From positions 1-33,277 of the forward strand of contig JANBQC010000297.1 in assembly GCA_027576995.1 (NCBI GenBank): a stretch of DNA of 33,277 nt, written 5' to 3'. Origin of the DNA: Dimargaris cristalligena. Its lineage: Eukaryota > Kickxellomycota > Dimargaritomycetes > Dimargaritales > Dimargaritaceae. Under the pieces are notes generated by a model that was given only the letters and a program-made list of their open reading frames with translations, was not told where the DNA came from and ran no database searches. Numbering within the stretch: the first letter of the stretch is position 1; each line of letters begins with the position of its first letter. Both the position numbers and the translations under genes were made by a program. Below are positions 8,634 to 18,839 of this stretch, one piece after another.

Positions 8634-10058
8634 ATGGCTGGTCCCATTTCCAAACTCATCATTGTCACTATAGGCTGCCTGGCCCTTCCCGTCTATGGTC
8701 GTATGCCGGCTGATGCCCTCCTAAGTGGCGGTAGTGACACCATCGATTCCCCCAATACGTCCCAACTGGAAGAAGCTAAACTACGCTTTAGCCTGGGCAG
8801 AAAGAATGAACAGGCAGCATCAGCCTTCGATATGCCCAACAACTACTTACCAGACAACTCGCAGTCCGGCAGCTCCGAGTTTACGAAGCCCTTGACTATG
8901 GTCCGCACTCCCGCGGTATCAATGGACACCACCACCTTTGGTAGCCGCCAGCATCCCTACTACTACTCTCCTCCAATGGGACGGGTTAAACAGCAACGAT
9001 TTACCCATAATAGCCATCGTCCCACCACCACCACCGCCACCGATATGAATCAACAGATTCATATGCGCCTAGCCCATGTATTGCACCGGCTCCGGATGCT
9101 GGCCGGGAAAAATCCCCGTCGGTCGTCGCCCTATCGTCGGCGTCAGCGGCTGAACCGCCCTCGCTTCGGCTCCCACCGCAGTCGCCCTAACCGCAATCGT
9201 TCCCGGAGACGCTTGACCCGCCCCTGGTTCGGACGCCCTCTTCCTATGAACCATCGCCATAATGCCAGCCAGGTGACACCTTCCCCCGTTGAAGACGACC
9301 CCATGCGCATAATGGAGAACAGTATGATGACTCCGTCAGTCCAACCGGCCCACTCCCCTCCTACTATGGAATCCCTGATTAACGCAGAGCCCAGTAACTA
9401 CAACTATCCGGTCCCTAAGAATTTTCTCCCCGTTACTGAAGATAATCTCCCCGAGGCCAGTCAAATTCCCCAGACGGCATTATTACCCATGATGGAAGAA
9501 CCGGTTGCTCTGCCTATCCTTTCCGAAATACCCGTCGAGGCTCCCGCTGTCGTGGTACCTTCCCCTTCTCCTCCAATCGAATCACCACTCCCCCTCCCAC
9601 CCGTCGCCGCTGCCTCACCGGTTCCGGCCCAGGCCCCCCCAGCGGCACCCGCACTTCCCCAATCCCCTACTCCCCCTACCGAAATTCCGCCTCCCGTCGT
9701 CGCTGCCCCCACCACTACCACTACCGCTACCACCACCAACTTTCAATTCCGGGGTGACGGTACCTTCTACTACCCCGCTGTAGGACTTGGCTCGTGCGGC
9801 CAATTACATCAGGACTCCGAACTGGTGGTGGCTCTCAATAAGCACCAGTACGGTGAAATGCCCAATCCTAATATGGCCGAAGTTTGTGGCAAGCAAGTCG
9901 AAATTAAGGGACCCAAGGGTACCGTGCGAGCCACCGTGACCGATACGTGCCCTGGAGACGAATGCCTGCATGGGTCGCTTGACTTGAGCCCCGCGGCGTT
10001 TGATAAAATTGCGGACCGCAACGCTGGTCGTGTCCCTATTGAGTGGAGCTTTGTATAA
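8634..10058 (+). CDS. Secreted RlpA-like double-psi beta-barrel protein, copy 2 (474 aa)
   Basis: It has the same architecture as the gene at 5295. The signal peptide (1-22, MAGPISKLIIVTIG...) differs from copy 1 at only a few residues. An Arg-rich centre holds R-P-R-F-G at 175-179 and R-P-W-F-G at 196-200, followed by the shared R-P-L-P. A much longer Pro/Ala/Thr-rich linker (about 290-370) precedes the DPBB domain at 374-474, which has cysteines 388, 418, 439 and 444. The domain DNA is very close to copy 1, whereas residues 30-150 and the linker barely align. This pattern fits a recent tandem duplication, or gene conversion of the ends, with a fast-changing core. Likely secreted to the wall or outside; substrate unknown. 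Confidence 0.92.
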   Translation: MAGPISKLIIVTIGCLALPVYGRMPADALLSGGSDTIDSPNTSQLEEAKLRFSLGRKNEQAASAFDMPNNYLPDNSQSGSSEFTKPLTMVRTPAVSMDTTTFGSRQHPYYYSPPMGRVKQQRFTHNSHRPTTTTATDMNQQIHMRLAHVLHRLRMLAGKNPRRSSPYRRRQRLNRPRFGSHRSRPNRNRSRRRLTRPWFGRPLPMNHRHNASQVTPSPVEDDPMRIMENSMMTPSVQPAHSPPTMESLINAEPSNYNYPVPKNFLPVTEDNLPEASQIPQTALLPMMEEPVALPILSEIPVEAPAVVVPSPSPPIESPLPLPPVAAASPVPAQAPPAAPALPQSPTPPTEIPPPVVAAPTTTTTATTTNFQFRGDGTFYYPAVGLGSCGQLHQDSELVVALNKHQYGEMPNPNMAEVCGKQVEIKGPKGTVRATVTDTCPGDECLHGSLDLSPAAFDKIADRNAGRVPIEWSFV

Positions 10059-10435
10059 GTAATGTATACCTCTTCTCCCTCCACTTTTAAGGAATGGGGT
10101 ATACCAAGCTGATGGAATTACTGACAGTATGACCGTAGTATCTCTGATGTTTCTTTTTTTTTTGCTTCGGATATGGCAGTAAATTGCTCTTTTTCTACAC
10201 ACTCCCAAATTCTAAGAATGGGGGGTTTTTTGCTGTGTCTTATGACACTCTTGTTTCATTTTTACCTTGGGATACATTCCTTAGAATTGACATAAATGTG
10301 TGCTTAAATGAGTTTACCCCCATAACAATGTTTTATAACGTTCCACATGTCCAATGTGCATTGTACATTCATTTTATGCATTGATACCTAAAGAGGAGGG
10401 GAGTAAGTTGCCTGACAAAATAATTACACTCTCCA
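10059..10435. other. 3' flank of the second RlpA-like gene, no gene seen
   Basis: It contains a GGGGTATACC stretch also present after the first paralogue, and low-complexity T-runs. A 66-codon frame at 10184-10384 has no recognisable features. Confidence 0.4.
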
Positions 10436-10437
10436 TA

Positions 10438-10573
10438 TGGAAGAAATTCAAACCAGCTGTATAAGGTTTTACATACTACGTGTATGGACGAATATGTGAG
10501 AATATCTTTTAACCAGTAATATTGGCCTCATCCAATGGATTTTTCGTTATACAGCCCGAATGAACTTCTCCCA
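10438..10573. mobile_element. MITE copy 1 (136 bp, TA target-site duplication)
   Basis: TA at 10436-10437 and at 10574-10575 flanks an element with imperfect terminal inverted repeats of about 30 bp. The left end reads TGGAAGAAATTCA...GCTGTATAA, and the reverse of the right end reads TGGGAGAAGTTCA...GGCTGTATAA. The internal part shares AACCAGTA, the CCTCAT...AATGGATTTTTCG stretch and its spacing with the copy at 15867-16004. It has no coding capacity. A TA duplication suggests Tc1/mariner-type mobilisation (inference). Confidence 0.85.
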
Positions 10574-10575
10574 TA

Positions 10576-10922
10576 TTCATAAACATCGACTGGGCATCTT
10601 TGGACATAAAGGAAAGATTAAGCGGAGCAATAAATAATTGGGTGACATTCAGGTTAATTTCGTTACTTAGTCCGAAACTTCCTTAGAAGTGATTATAGGA
10701 TTCCGTGGTAGTCGCGAGAAATTTATTATTATTCTACTACTTGACATGTGAGGGTTTTAATAATTGATGATCTTAAAACTATCTATTTTTGTGCTTCCAA
10801 AAAGAAAACCTCGCTAGGGAAATAATTACTGGGAATAGAGAGACTCATTAATACAGATGGTGATTTATATATAGAGACGGGCATTTACAGGAAAAAAAAG
10901 TAACCCAAATCCCCTTTATGCT
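10576..10922. other. Spacer between MITE copy 1 and the third RlpA-like gene
   Basis: AT-rich, with no ORF or recognisable element. It is presumably the 3' flank of the minus-strand gene. Confidence 0.4.
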
Positions 10923-11438
10923 TTAGCCGTCAATGAACGACCAGGTGATGGGTATCCGGCCAGCATCTTCGTCGCCAATTTCGTCAAAGGCGCCGGGACT
11001 CAAGTCGAGATCGCCGGATTTACAGACGGGGCATTTATCGACGATGGTGGCTTCGGTGGTTCCCTTGGGACCAGTGACTCGGACCTTTCTACCACAGAAG
11101 GGACTGGCGTTGGGATTGGCCGGGTTGCCGAATTGCGGAGCGTTGAGCGCGGCGACCTTTTCGCTGTCACTGTGATCCGTCCCGCAGGAACCGGTACCGA
11201 CCGAGGGGCTGTAGAAAGTACCGTCGCCGGTGAATTCTTCGGAACCACCACCACTATCGGAATCCCGTGGGGTAGGGGCAGCAGCGGCGCCGCCGGCTGG
11301 GACTGTGGTGGTGATCATTTCAGTACGAGTGGAGTACACTGTACGAGTTTGGGCGGCTTCGGCTTGTTGGGCGCCGTTGAATACGATGGTACCCACACCA
11401 GCACCTAGGAAAAGTAGGGCTTGCGAAAACTTCACCAT
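10923..11438 (-). CDS. Small secreted RlpA-like double-psi beta-barrel protein (171 aa)
   Basis: A signal peptide (about 1-28, ending AEA-AQ) is followed by a short Thr/Ala/Gly/Ser linker and then a DPBB domain at about 69-171. The domain starts TGDGTFYSPSVGTGSCG and ends GRIPITWSFIDG. Cysteines 85, 115, 136 and 139 match the four of the two larger paralogues, with the last two as C-P-V-C. The conserved acidic residues (VDKCP, DLDLS) are present. It lacks the Arg-rich R-P-x-F-G section and long linker, so it is the minimal form of the family. It is transcribed on the opposite strand, convergent with the tandem pair. Likely extracellular; substrate unknown. Confidence 0.92.
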   Translation of the reverse strand: MVKFSQALLFLGAGVGTIVFNGAQQAEAAQTRTVYSTRTEMITTTVPAGGAAAAPTPRDSDSGGGSEEFTGDGTFYSPSVGTGSCGTDHSDSEKVAALNAPQFGNPANPNASPFCGRKVRVTGPKGTTEATIVDKCPVCKSGDLDLSPGAFDEIGDEDAGRIPITWSFIDG

Positions 11439-11649
11439 GTTGATGTAGTATGTGGGTTATTTACGAAAGAAAATAAGAGAGGTGGTATTGTTAGGTATAG
11501 CTTAGACTTTAAGAATAGAAAGGAGATGCGATCGATTATTGTTGGAAAAAGAGGTGATGGATGTGGATTTATAGTTGCTATAAGCAGTGGTTTAAGTAGA
11601 CGATAATTGAGATGAATTAAGTAAATTTTGAAGTAGGCTATCCCCTCCT

Positions 11650-11657
11650 TTTATATA
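11650..11657 (-). promoter_or_regulatory. TATA box of the small RlpA-like gene
   Basis: On the minus strand this reads TATATAAA followed by AGGAGGGG, 212 bp before the ATG at 11438. It is the only good TATA candidate in the upstream region. Confidence 0.45.
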
Positions 11658-13215
11658 TTCGATCCAGGATACCCAAACCTGACCAGTGTTCGCTCTCATT
11701 ACTCGGCCTTGCACCCACCTGTTTAGTAAGGGAATCGACTGGTTCTCTACCGCTGCTTGTCAAATAATGTCGCCGAAGTGACTAGGGTCGGGTCAAATGA
11801 CGGAGACGGCGTCGAACTAGATGCATCATTGCACTTCGGTTCCTGGAGCATTGTTGGATATTAACTGATCGGGCTTGCCCTGGAGCGACGCCACCTACGG
11901 GCGCCGGATAATCCGGCCAATGGGGCAAATTGGTTCCTGAGCTATGGGCTAAGCGCCCTGGCGGTGTAATCGGATCATTGGTTAAGTGGTGGGGGAGGGG
12001 ACAGAGGGTTCAGGGTAAATGGCCCTGCCCCCCCCCCCACCCACCCTCATGAACGCCCAATATTGGATTATTAGGAGGGAAAACGGTTCGTAAGATGGGA
12101 GTAACTCACCACAGCCCATAAGCTACTGCGCCCGGAGGTCGAACGTCCTCTATTGGTAAGGAGGATCAATGCGGTGGCGTAAATGGCATATGGGTAAAGA
12201 ATATAGGCGCCACGGCAAGAGGAACAAAATGTTAGTCAGCTAGATGTCACTGAGGGGTTCTCTGATCAGGGGAGTGAGGTGATTATTATTATTTTTTCGA
12301 GGGATCATCGAGTGAAAAATGACCAGCCGACTATCCAAACGAATAGGAATGTTTTTTTAAAAATTGCGTTGACTCGACAAGAAAAGGGCGTAAGTAACTA
12401 AGCGTCCAGGGTTGCGCCGGCTAGTCCGGCATCATTGGGCAGAAATGTGTGGCGCTAGGCGTTTAAAGGCTACGACTGGCCCTCCTGGCTTACTACTAAC
12501 AGGACACACGCTTTATACGCACCATCCAATCAGTTGGCTCGGCATAGTGGATTGATTTACTCAACTCTAGCTGCTTCTGGTAAAGCGTGGGCGTCATTAA
12601 CAATCCACAAAACACTAAAACTGGAAGGAGGCGTTGGGCTATAAACTATTTAAAAATACTATCCAAACTATCTGTGATACTCTCTACCCACCCTACTTTA
12701 ACGATATCCAAGCCTTCGAAAATGGGGATAATACTTCCGCATGCGTTAAATTGTATGCCATATACACCAACCAGGTTTGGTCTTGCTATTACTACCTCTA
12801 TTGATATTCGAACGTCACTCATTAATAACACGAATTCTACTTGAGAGGTGCGCCCCTACATACGTCACTTTACCAAGCCTCAGCAGGGCTGGACTATCCC
12901 CCCTAATGGTTGCTGTTCTGGTTGTTCTACGTCTGGACTACTCTGTGATTTCCTAGGGGGTGCTCCTCCCACGACTCCCAATATATTATTAGAAATCTAA
13001 TTCAACCAATTGAGATAACCCCATGCAAATATATGATACACACGAGGTGAATTTTGACAACCCAAAATGATAGTGAATGACATATAAATTGGAAGTACTA
13101 ATACTTTAACCAATTATAGTGATCAGTCTCATCAAGCCGAATATGTGTTATTTATTTATGAACAACGCAGTGGGAGTATAGCGTGAGGGAGGAGAATAAT
13201 AGTGAAAAGATTAGA
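11658..13215. other. Intergenic region, no gene seen
   Basis: This is about 1.5 kb with moderate GC and ordinary CpG. A run of Cs lies near 12030. On the minus strand an AATAAA at about 13156-13151, some 60 nt after the thymidylate synthase stop, is a likely poly(A) signal. An 85-codon frame at 12587-12844 starts at GTG and is not convincing. Confidence 0.4.
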
Positions 13216-14199
13216 CTAGACGGACATCGCCATCACAATCTTACTGTGGGTCTTGTAGTCGCTAATTTCAAAGTCGTCGATTGTGAATTCATCAATGGAT
13301 GGAACGCGGCGTTTGATGGTTAATTTGGGGAACGGGTGGGGTTCGCGTTGAATCTGGGTCTGTAGGGCGTCCACATGGTCGACATAAATATGGGTATCAC
13401 CCATGGCGTGGACGAACTCGCCTGGGGCCAACCCCGTCACGTGAGCAATCATGCAGGTCAACAGGGCGTAGCTCGCAATATTAAAGGGTACGCCCAGCCC
13501 CATATCGCACGAACGCTGGTAGAGCTGGCACGAGAGGCGGGGGCGTTTCGTTTCGTCGGGGTGATCAACGACGCCGTCCTGGATATTGGCAACGTAAAAC
13601 TGGCAGAACATGTGGCAGGGGGGTAGGGCCATCTGGGGGATATCGGCGGGATTCCAGGCACTCAAGATGATCCGGCGGTCGGCCGGGTTCGTGCGGATAG
13701 TGTGAATGACCTGCTGGAGCTGATCCACCCCCCGGCCCGTGTAGTCGGTGTGGCAGTTCACGTACTGGGCCCCAAAGTGCCGCCACTGCCAGCCGTAGAT
13801 GGGTCCCAAGTCGCCTTCTTCCCGGTGGCCTAAACCCACCCGGTCCAGGTACTCCCGCGAACCGTTACCTTCCCAGATTTTGACCCCCCGGGCGGCCAGA
13901 TTCCGGCCGTTGGTGTCCCCCCGGATGAACCACAGGAGTTCCTCAATGACGGCCCGCACGAACACGCGCTTCGTGGTGAGGAGGGGAAAGGCCTGGTCAC
14001 GCAGATTAAAGCGGAGCTGAGGGGGAGCGAATAGAGCCAGGGTGCCGGTTCCGGTACGGTCCAGCCGCTTCTCTCCATTTTGGAGAATGTGCTTGACCAG
14101 GTCAAGGTACTGGTGCTCCTCATGCCGATCTAGACCGGTCGGGGTGGAGGCGGCAGCTGGGGTGGTAGGGGAGTTGGTCGTGGGCGGGTTCAGAATCAT
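13216..14199 (-). CDS. TYMS/CDC21 (thyA family): Thymidylate synthase (327 aa)
   Basis: This enzyme methylates dUMP to dTMP using methylene-tetrahydrofolate, the last de novo step to thymidylate. All family blocks are visible: RTGTGT (48-53), TTKRVF (75-80), [12 protein letters not shown] (86-97), [14 protein letters not shown] (131-144), the arginine pair 175-176, the catalytic cysteine 195 in [28 protein letters not shown] (223-240) with the dUMP-binding Asn, and GDTHIYVDH (267-275). Length is normal for a monofunctional eukaryotic enzyme with a short Ser/Thr/Pro-rich N-terminal extension. There is no DHFR fusion and no intron. The C-terminus IVMAMSV keeps the hydrophobic tail of the family. 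Probably nuclear and cytosolic, with S-phase demand; I saw no clear cell-cycle box upstream. Confidence 0.98.
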   Translation of the reverse strand: MILNPPTTNSPTTPAAASTPTGLDRHEEHQYLDLVKHILQNGEKRLDRTGTGTLALFAPPQLRFNLRDQAFPLLTTKRVFVRAVIEELLWFIRGDTNGRNLAARGVKIWEGNGSREYLDRVGLGHREEGDLGPIYGWQWRHFGAQYVNCHTDYTGRGVDQLQQVIHTIRTNPADRRIILSAWNPADIPQMALPPCHMFCQFYVANIQDGVVDHPDETKRPRLSCQLYQRSCDMGLGVPFNIASYALLTCMIAHVTGLAPGEFVHAMGDTHIYVDHVDALQTQIQREPHPFPKLTIKRRVPSIDEFTIDDFEISDYKTHSKIVMAMSV

Positions 14200-15864
14200 G
14201 ATGGGTGCGAAGGTGGGTTTAGAGGGTTAGGAGGGTACTTGGGGGTATGCACTGGAGACTAACCGGGATATTAACTAGTACAGCGTACAGGGAACTGTAA
14301 AAGGAAAAAATCAAACGGAGAGCAGTGGTTACAAGAAATAAGCCACTCTGGTTAAGGCGGGGCTTGGGAACAGGCTCGGGTGCCAAAGACTAGAAGAAAG
14401 TGGACAAGCGACAAAAGAGAGCCCCAGTGCATAGGAATAATCGAGAGTTGAGGCTTGTTTGGAAAGGTGTTTTGCCGGACGAAAAGTAAACAGTGGGTGG
14501 GACATTTATTTACCGAATGAAAGGGTAATCATATCCCAGCGCGGATGGGGGAGGTTCGCAATGATTGCCGCAGTATGTAACTAAAGTGGAGTGAAAGTGG
14601 TGGGGAATGGAGAAAAATCTAGGTTTAATGACATGTGAGGAGAAACTAGCCTACCGACTTTTGGGGGGGAAATTAGACATGACCCAGTTTCACTGTATTA
14701 GTCATCGAGCCGGGAGGTCTCGAAATGACTCACACAGCCCAACAAAAACCTTCAGCCCAAAGATAGATTAGGTAAATGTCTAACTCTAAATGTTACAATA
14801 AAAGCCCAAACATCCTGCCACCATCAGAGGGAATCGGTCCCCCTGAACTAGAGTGGTCACCTGACTCCCTCAGTGAGAGCGCACCGCCAAGCGGAGAGCG
14901 AACAGTTACAAGACTTACCATCAATACTAATGTGCCCAGAGTATAAAATAGGGATTAGCTCGCTATAACGTGGGTTCTTTATGTTCTAATAAAATAACTA
15001 TATATATCTTAAAAAACCCTACGCCCTACTCGGCTCCCCTAAATACTAGTCCACCACGACCAAACGTAACAATCCAGAGCAGTGGTGTACTACTGGTACG
15101 CCAAATCGGGAAATATTGTACCTCCCCCCAAATCGCGCCGATGACTTGATGATTGTTGCCACTGTAGTATGGATAATGAGATAGTGTATACGTTAGGTAT
15201 AGTTGGACAGCCCCAAAAGGATGCAATAAACCCCCATTAGCAAGAGTGGAGGGAGGCTAACTGCTGAAGTGTCTTTTTTTTATATAAAAAAATCAATAGT
15301 AAGCCCCTTCAGCTGGGGGAAAGAGAGTGGGGGGTATAAAGTAGCACAGCAAAACGAAAAGAGAGCGGGGGGGGCACAGTTGATCGAATGCCACCATGCT
15401 TGACCTGTTTTAGGAGCCTAGTTTCCGATAATCCCTAATTCGTCGGTCTGGGACGGATTTCCGGTACAGCAGGGTGCAATGCCACTAGTCTACCCATTGG
15501 TGTGGCACCACCATGAATAAACTAGGGCATTAGTCATTAGCAAAAATACTATCAGGTATTCGATGACCATATCACGTCTGATTTACCCTTAAAATATAGA
15601 AATACCATTATTGGGGTTGAGCAGTTGCGGATGAACACCCCCACGACCCCCCATTGCGCCTTTGCCGATGAAGGGTTTATAGCGTATTACTTATGTTTGT
15701 TGACTGGGTTGCTCTGTGAGGAAGATAGTGCGTAATCAATAGACACCCTTTGTGATCGGCTTGCGGAGTTAAGGGGGAAAAGGGGCTGTCGATTGTGATA
15801 ACCATCCAATGTAAATATTAGATGGTTATGTCAGTCGGCTCACGTGCGGCAAACCATAAATACA
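14200..15864. other. Intergenic region upstream of thymidylate synthase
   Basis: The first few hundred bases are purine-rich on this strand, that is pyrimidine-rich in the direction of the thymidylate synthase gene, as in other leaders here. An ATG directly followed by GTAAGT occurs on the minus strand near 14915, but no downstream exon can be tied to it. No other gene is seen. A G-run lies near 15367. Confidence 0.4.
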
Positions 15865-15866
15865 TA

Positions 15867-16004
15867 TGGGTGAAGTTCAGCTTGGCTGTATAAGAGTTTA
15901 ACTGATATGTGTATGGGAAAATCGGTGGGATGTTTATTTTCAACCAGTAGTATTTGCCTCATCAAATGGATTTTTCGTTATACAGCCTTGCTGAACTACT
16001 CCCA
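15867..16004. mobile_element. MITE copy 2 (138 bp, TA target-site duplication)
   Basis: TA at 15865-15866 and 16005-16006 flanks terminal repeats of about 30 bp that differ at only a few positions. The left end reads TGGGTGAAGTTCAGC...GGCTGTATAA and the reverse of the right end TGGGAGTAGTTCAGC...GGCTGTATAA. The central 80 bp aligns with copies 1 and 3. This copy has the best-preserved termini, so it is the best reference for the family. It lies next to an (AT)n run. Confidence 0.88.
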
Positions 16005-16006
16005 TA

Positions 16007-16589
16007 TATATATATAAGCAGGCAATTTGATCAAATGGCATTGCTACCTTCCTCTCTCCTCCACTGTCACTGGAAAGATGGAGATTAGTGGGCAGGTAGG
16101 TAGATTGCCCACCCCATATTATCAGCCACACACGCTCCATGGACTGTGTGTGATCACTGTGGCTGAGTCGGTCGAGTTTTCCATTGGTGGATGGGCGTGG
16201 TGAAAAGGTGTGTGTACGGTATTCGCCACAATGGTTGGCCTTTCCTCCGAACCATTCGGCAGTACAAAAAAAGAAATAGGCACCTGGTAGGCTTTTTACA
16301 TAGTGGCCGGTTGGAATTTAGGGAGAATGGGTGGTTGTTGTCCAGTTAATGCAGCTATTCCCTTACACCACTGCTCAATGCGTATCGAATAAAACGAACT
16401 ACTAATTACAATAAGACGAGGGATATCGCTACTACATTTAGATAACCCAACCACGCCATTACCACCCACATACATACCCAAGTTGGCGAGCTTGTCCACG
16501 CGGCCTATTCACTACTAATGCAATCCGACTTCCTAGGATTGGTCCAGCGACACCGCGCATTTATGGACCCGGCCCCGCCTAGTTGCAGT
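16007..16589. other. Spacer, no gene seen
   Basis: A minus-strand frame at 16296-16499 starts with GTG and contains a GTATGT donor-like site, but I can join no upstream exon. Nothing else is recognisable. Confidence 0.35.
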
Positions 16590-17957
16590 ACGCGCATATG
16601 CATATATCGGCTCAATGCATACAACATGCCTCTACTACACCCTCTCTCCCTTTCGGCCCTATAAATTCAAATTGCGGCCATTTACCCTCTATACTCCCCC
16701 TTTCTTCCCTTTCCTTTCCCTTCTCTTCATTTTCCCCTTGGCCTTTTTCATTTCCCCCGTATATATATATATATACCCCATTTGGCACTCGGCGCCGCTT
16801 TCCGTGCATCCCCGTTTTAGCATTGTGGCTCCCGTTTTGGTGTAATCCATCGATAAAAACAGGAGTAGCACGCGCCAACATTGCTGTCTCATCCGAAACT
16901 TGTCGCTTTGATCCTCGATTTCCGCCCCACTGACCGCCGCCCTCCCTGTCCATCGTGACTCATTATTATAGATTCTTACTCAAAGCGGGGAATTAGCCCT
17001 GCCTTGTTGCAATCAATAAACTCCACTCTCTTAATTCCCTCTCTCTCTCTCTCTTTCTCTGTACTCTCCTTCCTGGTCCAACTACACAAACCACTGTCCA
17101 GATTCCTTCTCCCCAATCTAACCTAAACGGGGGGACCTTCTTTCTATATGCCATCTGATCCTTATTAATCTAATGCCTCCTTGACGCGGCTGGAATCATC
17201 GACCCATACTGCACTGAACTGACGTCCCCAATTCCGTTCTATCGCCAGTGCCCTTTTTTCACACTCCCGTGACGCACAGGAACCGGTGGCGTTATTTACA
17301 CTCCCATTGATTGATCCCTTTTGTTTCTCATCCTCCCACTTCGGGGTTGGTCTGTTGCAGCTATCGGGTAAATCAGCCCGCATATAGAACAGCCACTGAG
17401 CCGGCAAGTACCTGCACGGTGCCTGGTTTATTCTCCCACAGCCTCTCCTCCCATCCACACTGCCAATTTTCAAGGGTGCTGCTACTTTATTACAAATCAC
17501 ACACAAGTATACCTATCTATCTATTCTGCCGTTGCTGGTCACAACTATATTAACAGGGGCCTCCCGTCTCATCCATTGGTTTTAAATTTACAACCTCTCC
17601 TATACTCTGCATATCCCCCCCTCTTCCTCCTCCTTTCCTGGCCTATCTCCTGATTTTTACTGGACATCGCTGCGCCTTCTCCCTCTCTCACCACGCACTT
17701 TCATTGAGCCTGGCCTATCGACTTTGGCTGTTGCTCAGAACCACTCAACTATTCGCTCTACAGCAACGTGCTTAATGTTGATTGTTTTAGGCGGTGCCTT
17801 GTTTTACCTCTCATTTTAGATTATTTTAACTGCTACTTCTTCACTCAATTGTTGGGGAGACGGACGACTCGAGTAAAAGGTTCCTTCTTCCACCTGCGCA
17901 CTACTTACTCTTTATACGTTTTCCTCTCTTTTCGCCCTGCATTTGTCCTTTCCAGTG

Positions 17958-17963
17958 CACGTG
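17958..17963. promoter_or_regulatory. CACGTG E-box, distal
   Basis: CACGTG in the context GCACGTGTC, 882 bp before the bHLH start codon. The same 9-mer recurs at 18624-18632. Class B bHLH factors such as the product of this gene bind CACGTG, so autoregulation is possible. Confidence 0.35.
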
Positions 17964-18624
17964 TCCATTTGCCGTGTTAGTTCGGGCCATTTCAAGATAA
18001 TATCACACACACACACACCCCATCTGTACAGCTTAGTTGTGATGAGAATTCCTTGGTGAATATATATATATATCTTGGCCCTTATTTCTCTTCTACTACT
18101 TACTTGCTGACCCTTCGTCTGGTGTCTTATCCTCTTCCTCCTGTTTTGCTGGGGGTATTTTCTCATCCTCCCCTTTCTGCCTTCTGCTATTACAAGGTGA
18201 CACTCTCCTTGCCTGATCTATATTTATCAGGTCAAGTCTCTCTCGTCTACCCTGGTCTTTGGTGCACAAGCGAAACCTTCATACTTTCCTTCTTTGGTTG
18301 CATATTCCTCAGTGTTTCTTCCCTCCTTAACCTTCATAACATCCCCGCTCTTCATATCGCCCTCGTTTGAGTAACCTGTCCTTTTTTTTACCCGACCCAT
18401 CCTATCCATTGTGGTCGCCTGATAGCTCTTGTACCCTTTACTCAACCCTACTTGCCCCATTGCTGTGGGTGACTCGATCCCCCTACTCTTCTTTCCTCTC
18501 TGTCCCCTCCGGTTGACATTTTACCCCCATTCCGTAGTCTATCTTAGCGGCATATTCGCTCGCTACTTTGATTCCCCTACCCCAAGCCCACCTCCACCAA
18601 CCCATTGTCAACCCCTCCCATTTG

Positions 18625-18630
18625 CACGTG
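18625..18630. promoter_or_regulatory. CACGTG E-box, proximal
   Basis: The second GCACGTGTC, 215 bp before the bHLH ATG. If the leader starts at the nearer TATA run, this box would lie inside the transcribed region. Confidence 0.35.
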
Positions 18631-18839
18631 TCAAGAACCTTGGTCGTGAATTCAATCTTCGGATTGTACAAGCCAAATCGTCGAGAGCCCAGTCCGGAAA
18701 CACCTGTCGGTTTATCGCTCCAAAATTCTAACCGGGCATATAGGTTCTGTTTCCCCCACCCCGGGCCGTTTACCCCACCGAGAATACCGCCCTTTTCCTC
18801 ATTTCACCACCACTGCCCCCCCTCCCTACCCCGTTGGGC

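Larger units (their letters stand above)
16590..18839 (+). promoter_or_regulatory. Long pyrimidine-rich promoter/leader region of the bHLH gene
   Basis: For about 2.2 kb the plus strand is strongly C+T biased, including a (CT)n run near 17038-17060 and many TCCTCTTCC-like tracts. The bias ends at the bHLH start codon. TATA-like (AT)n runs at about 16760-16775 and 18059-18073 are alternative core promoters, giving leaders of roughly 2 kb or 0.75 kb. No donor/acceptor pair is convincing. Frames here, such as a 113-codon one at 17165-17506 minus, look like by-products of the bias. Confidence 0.5.

Noticed and set aside
14573..14920. First-exon candidates ending in GTATGT (plus) and ATG/GTAAGT (minus)
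   Set aside because: No downstream exon with coding character can be joined in either direction.
17165..17506. 113-codon minus-strand frame with several cysteines
   Set aside because: It lies inside the strand-biased leader of the bHLH gene, where long frames arise from composition; no domain is recognisable.
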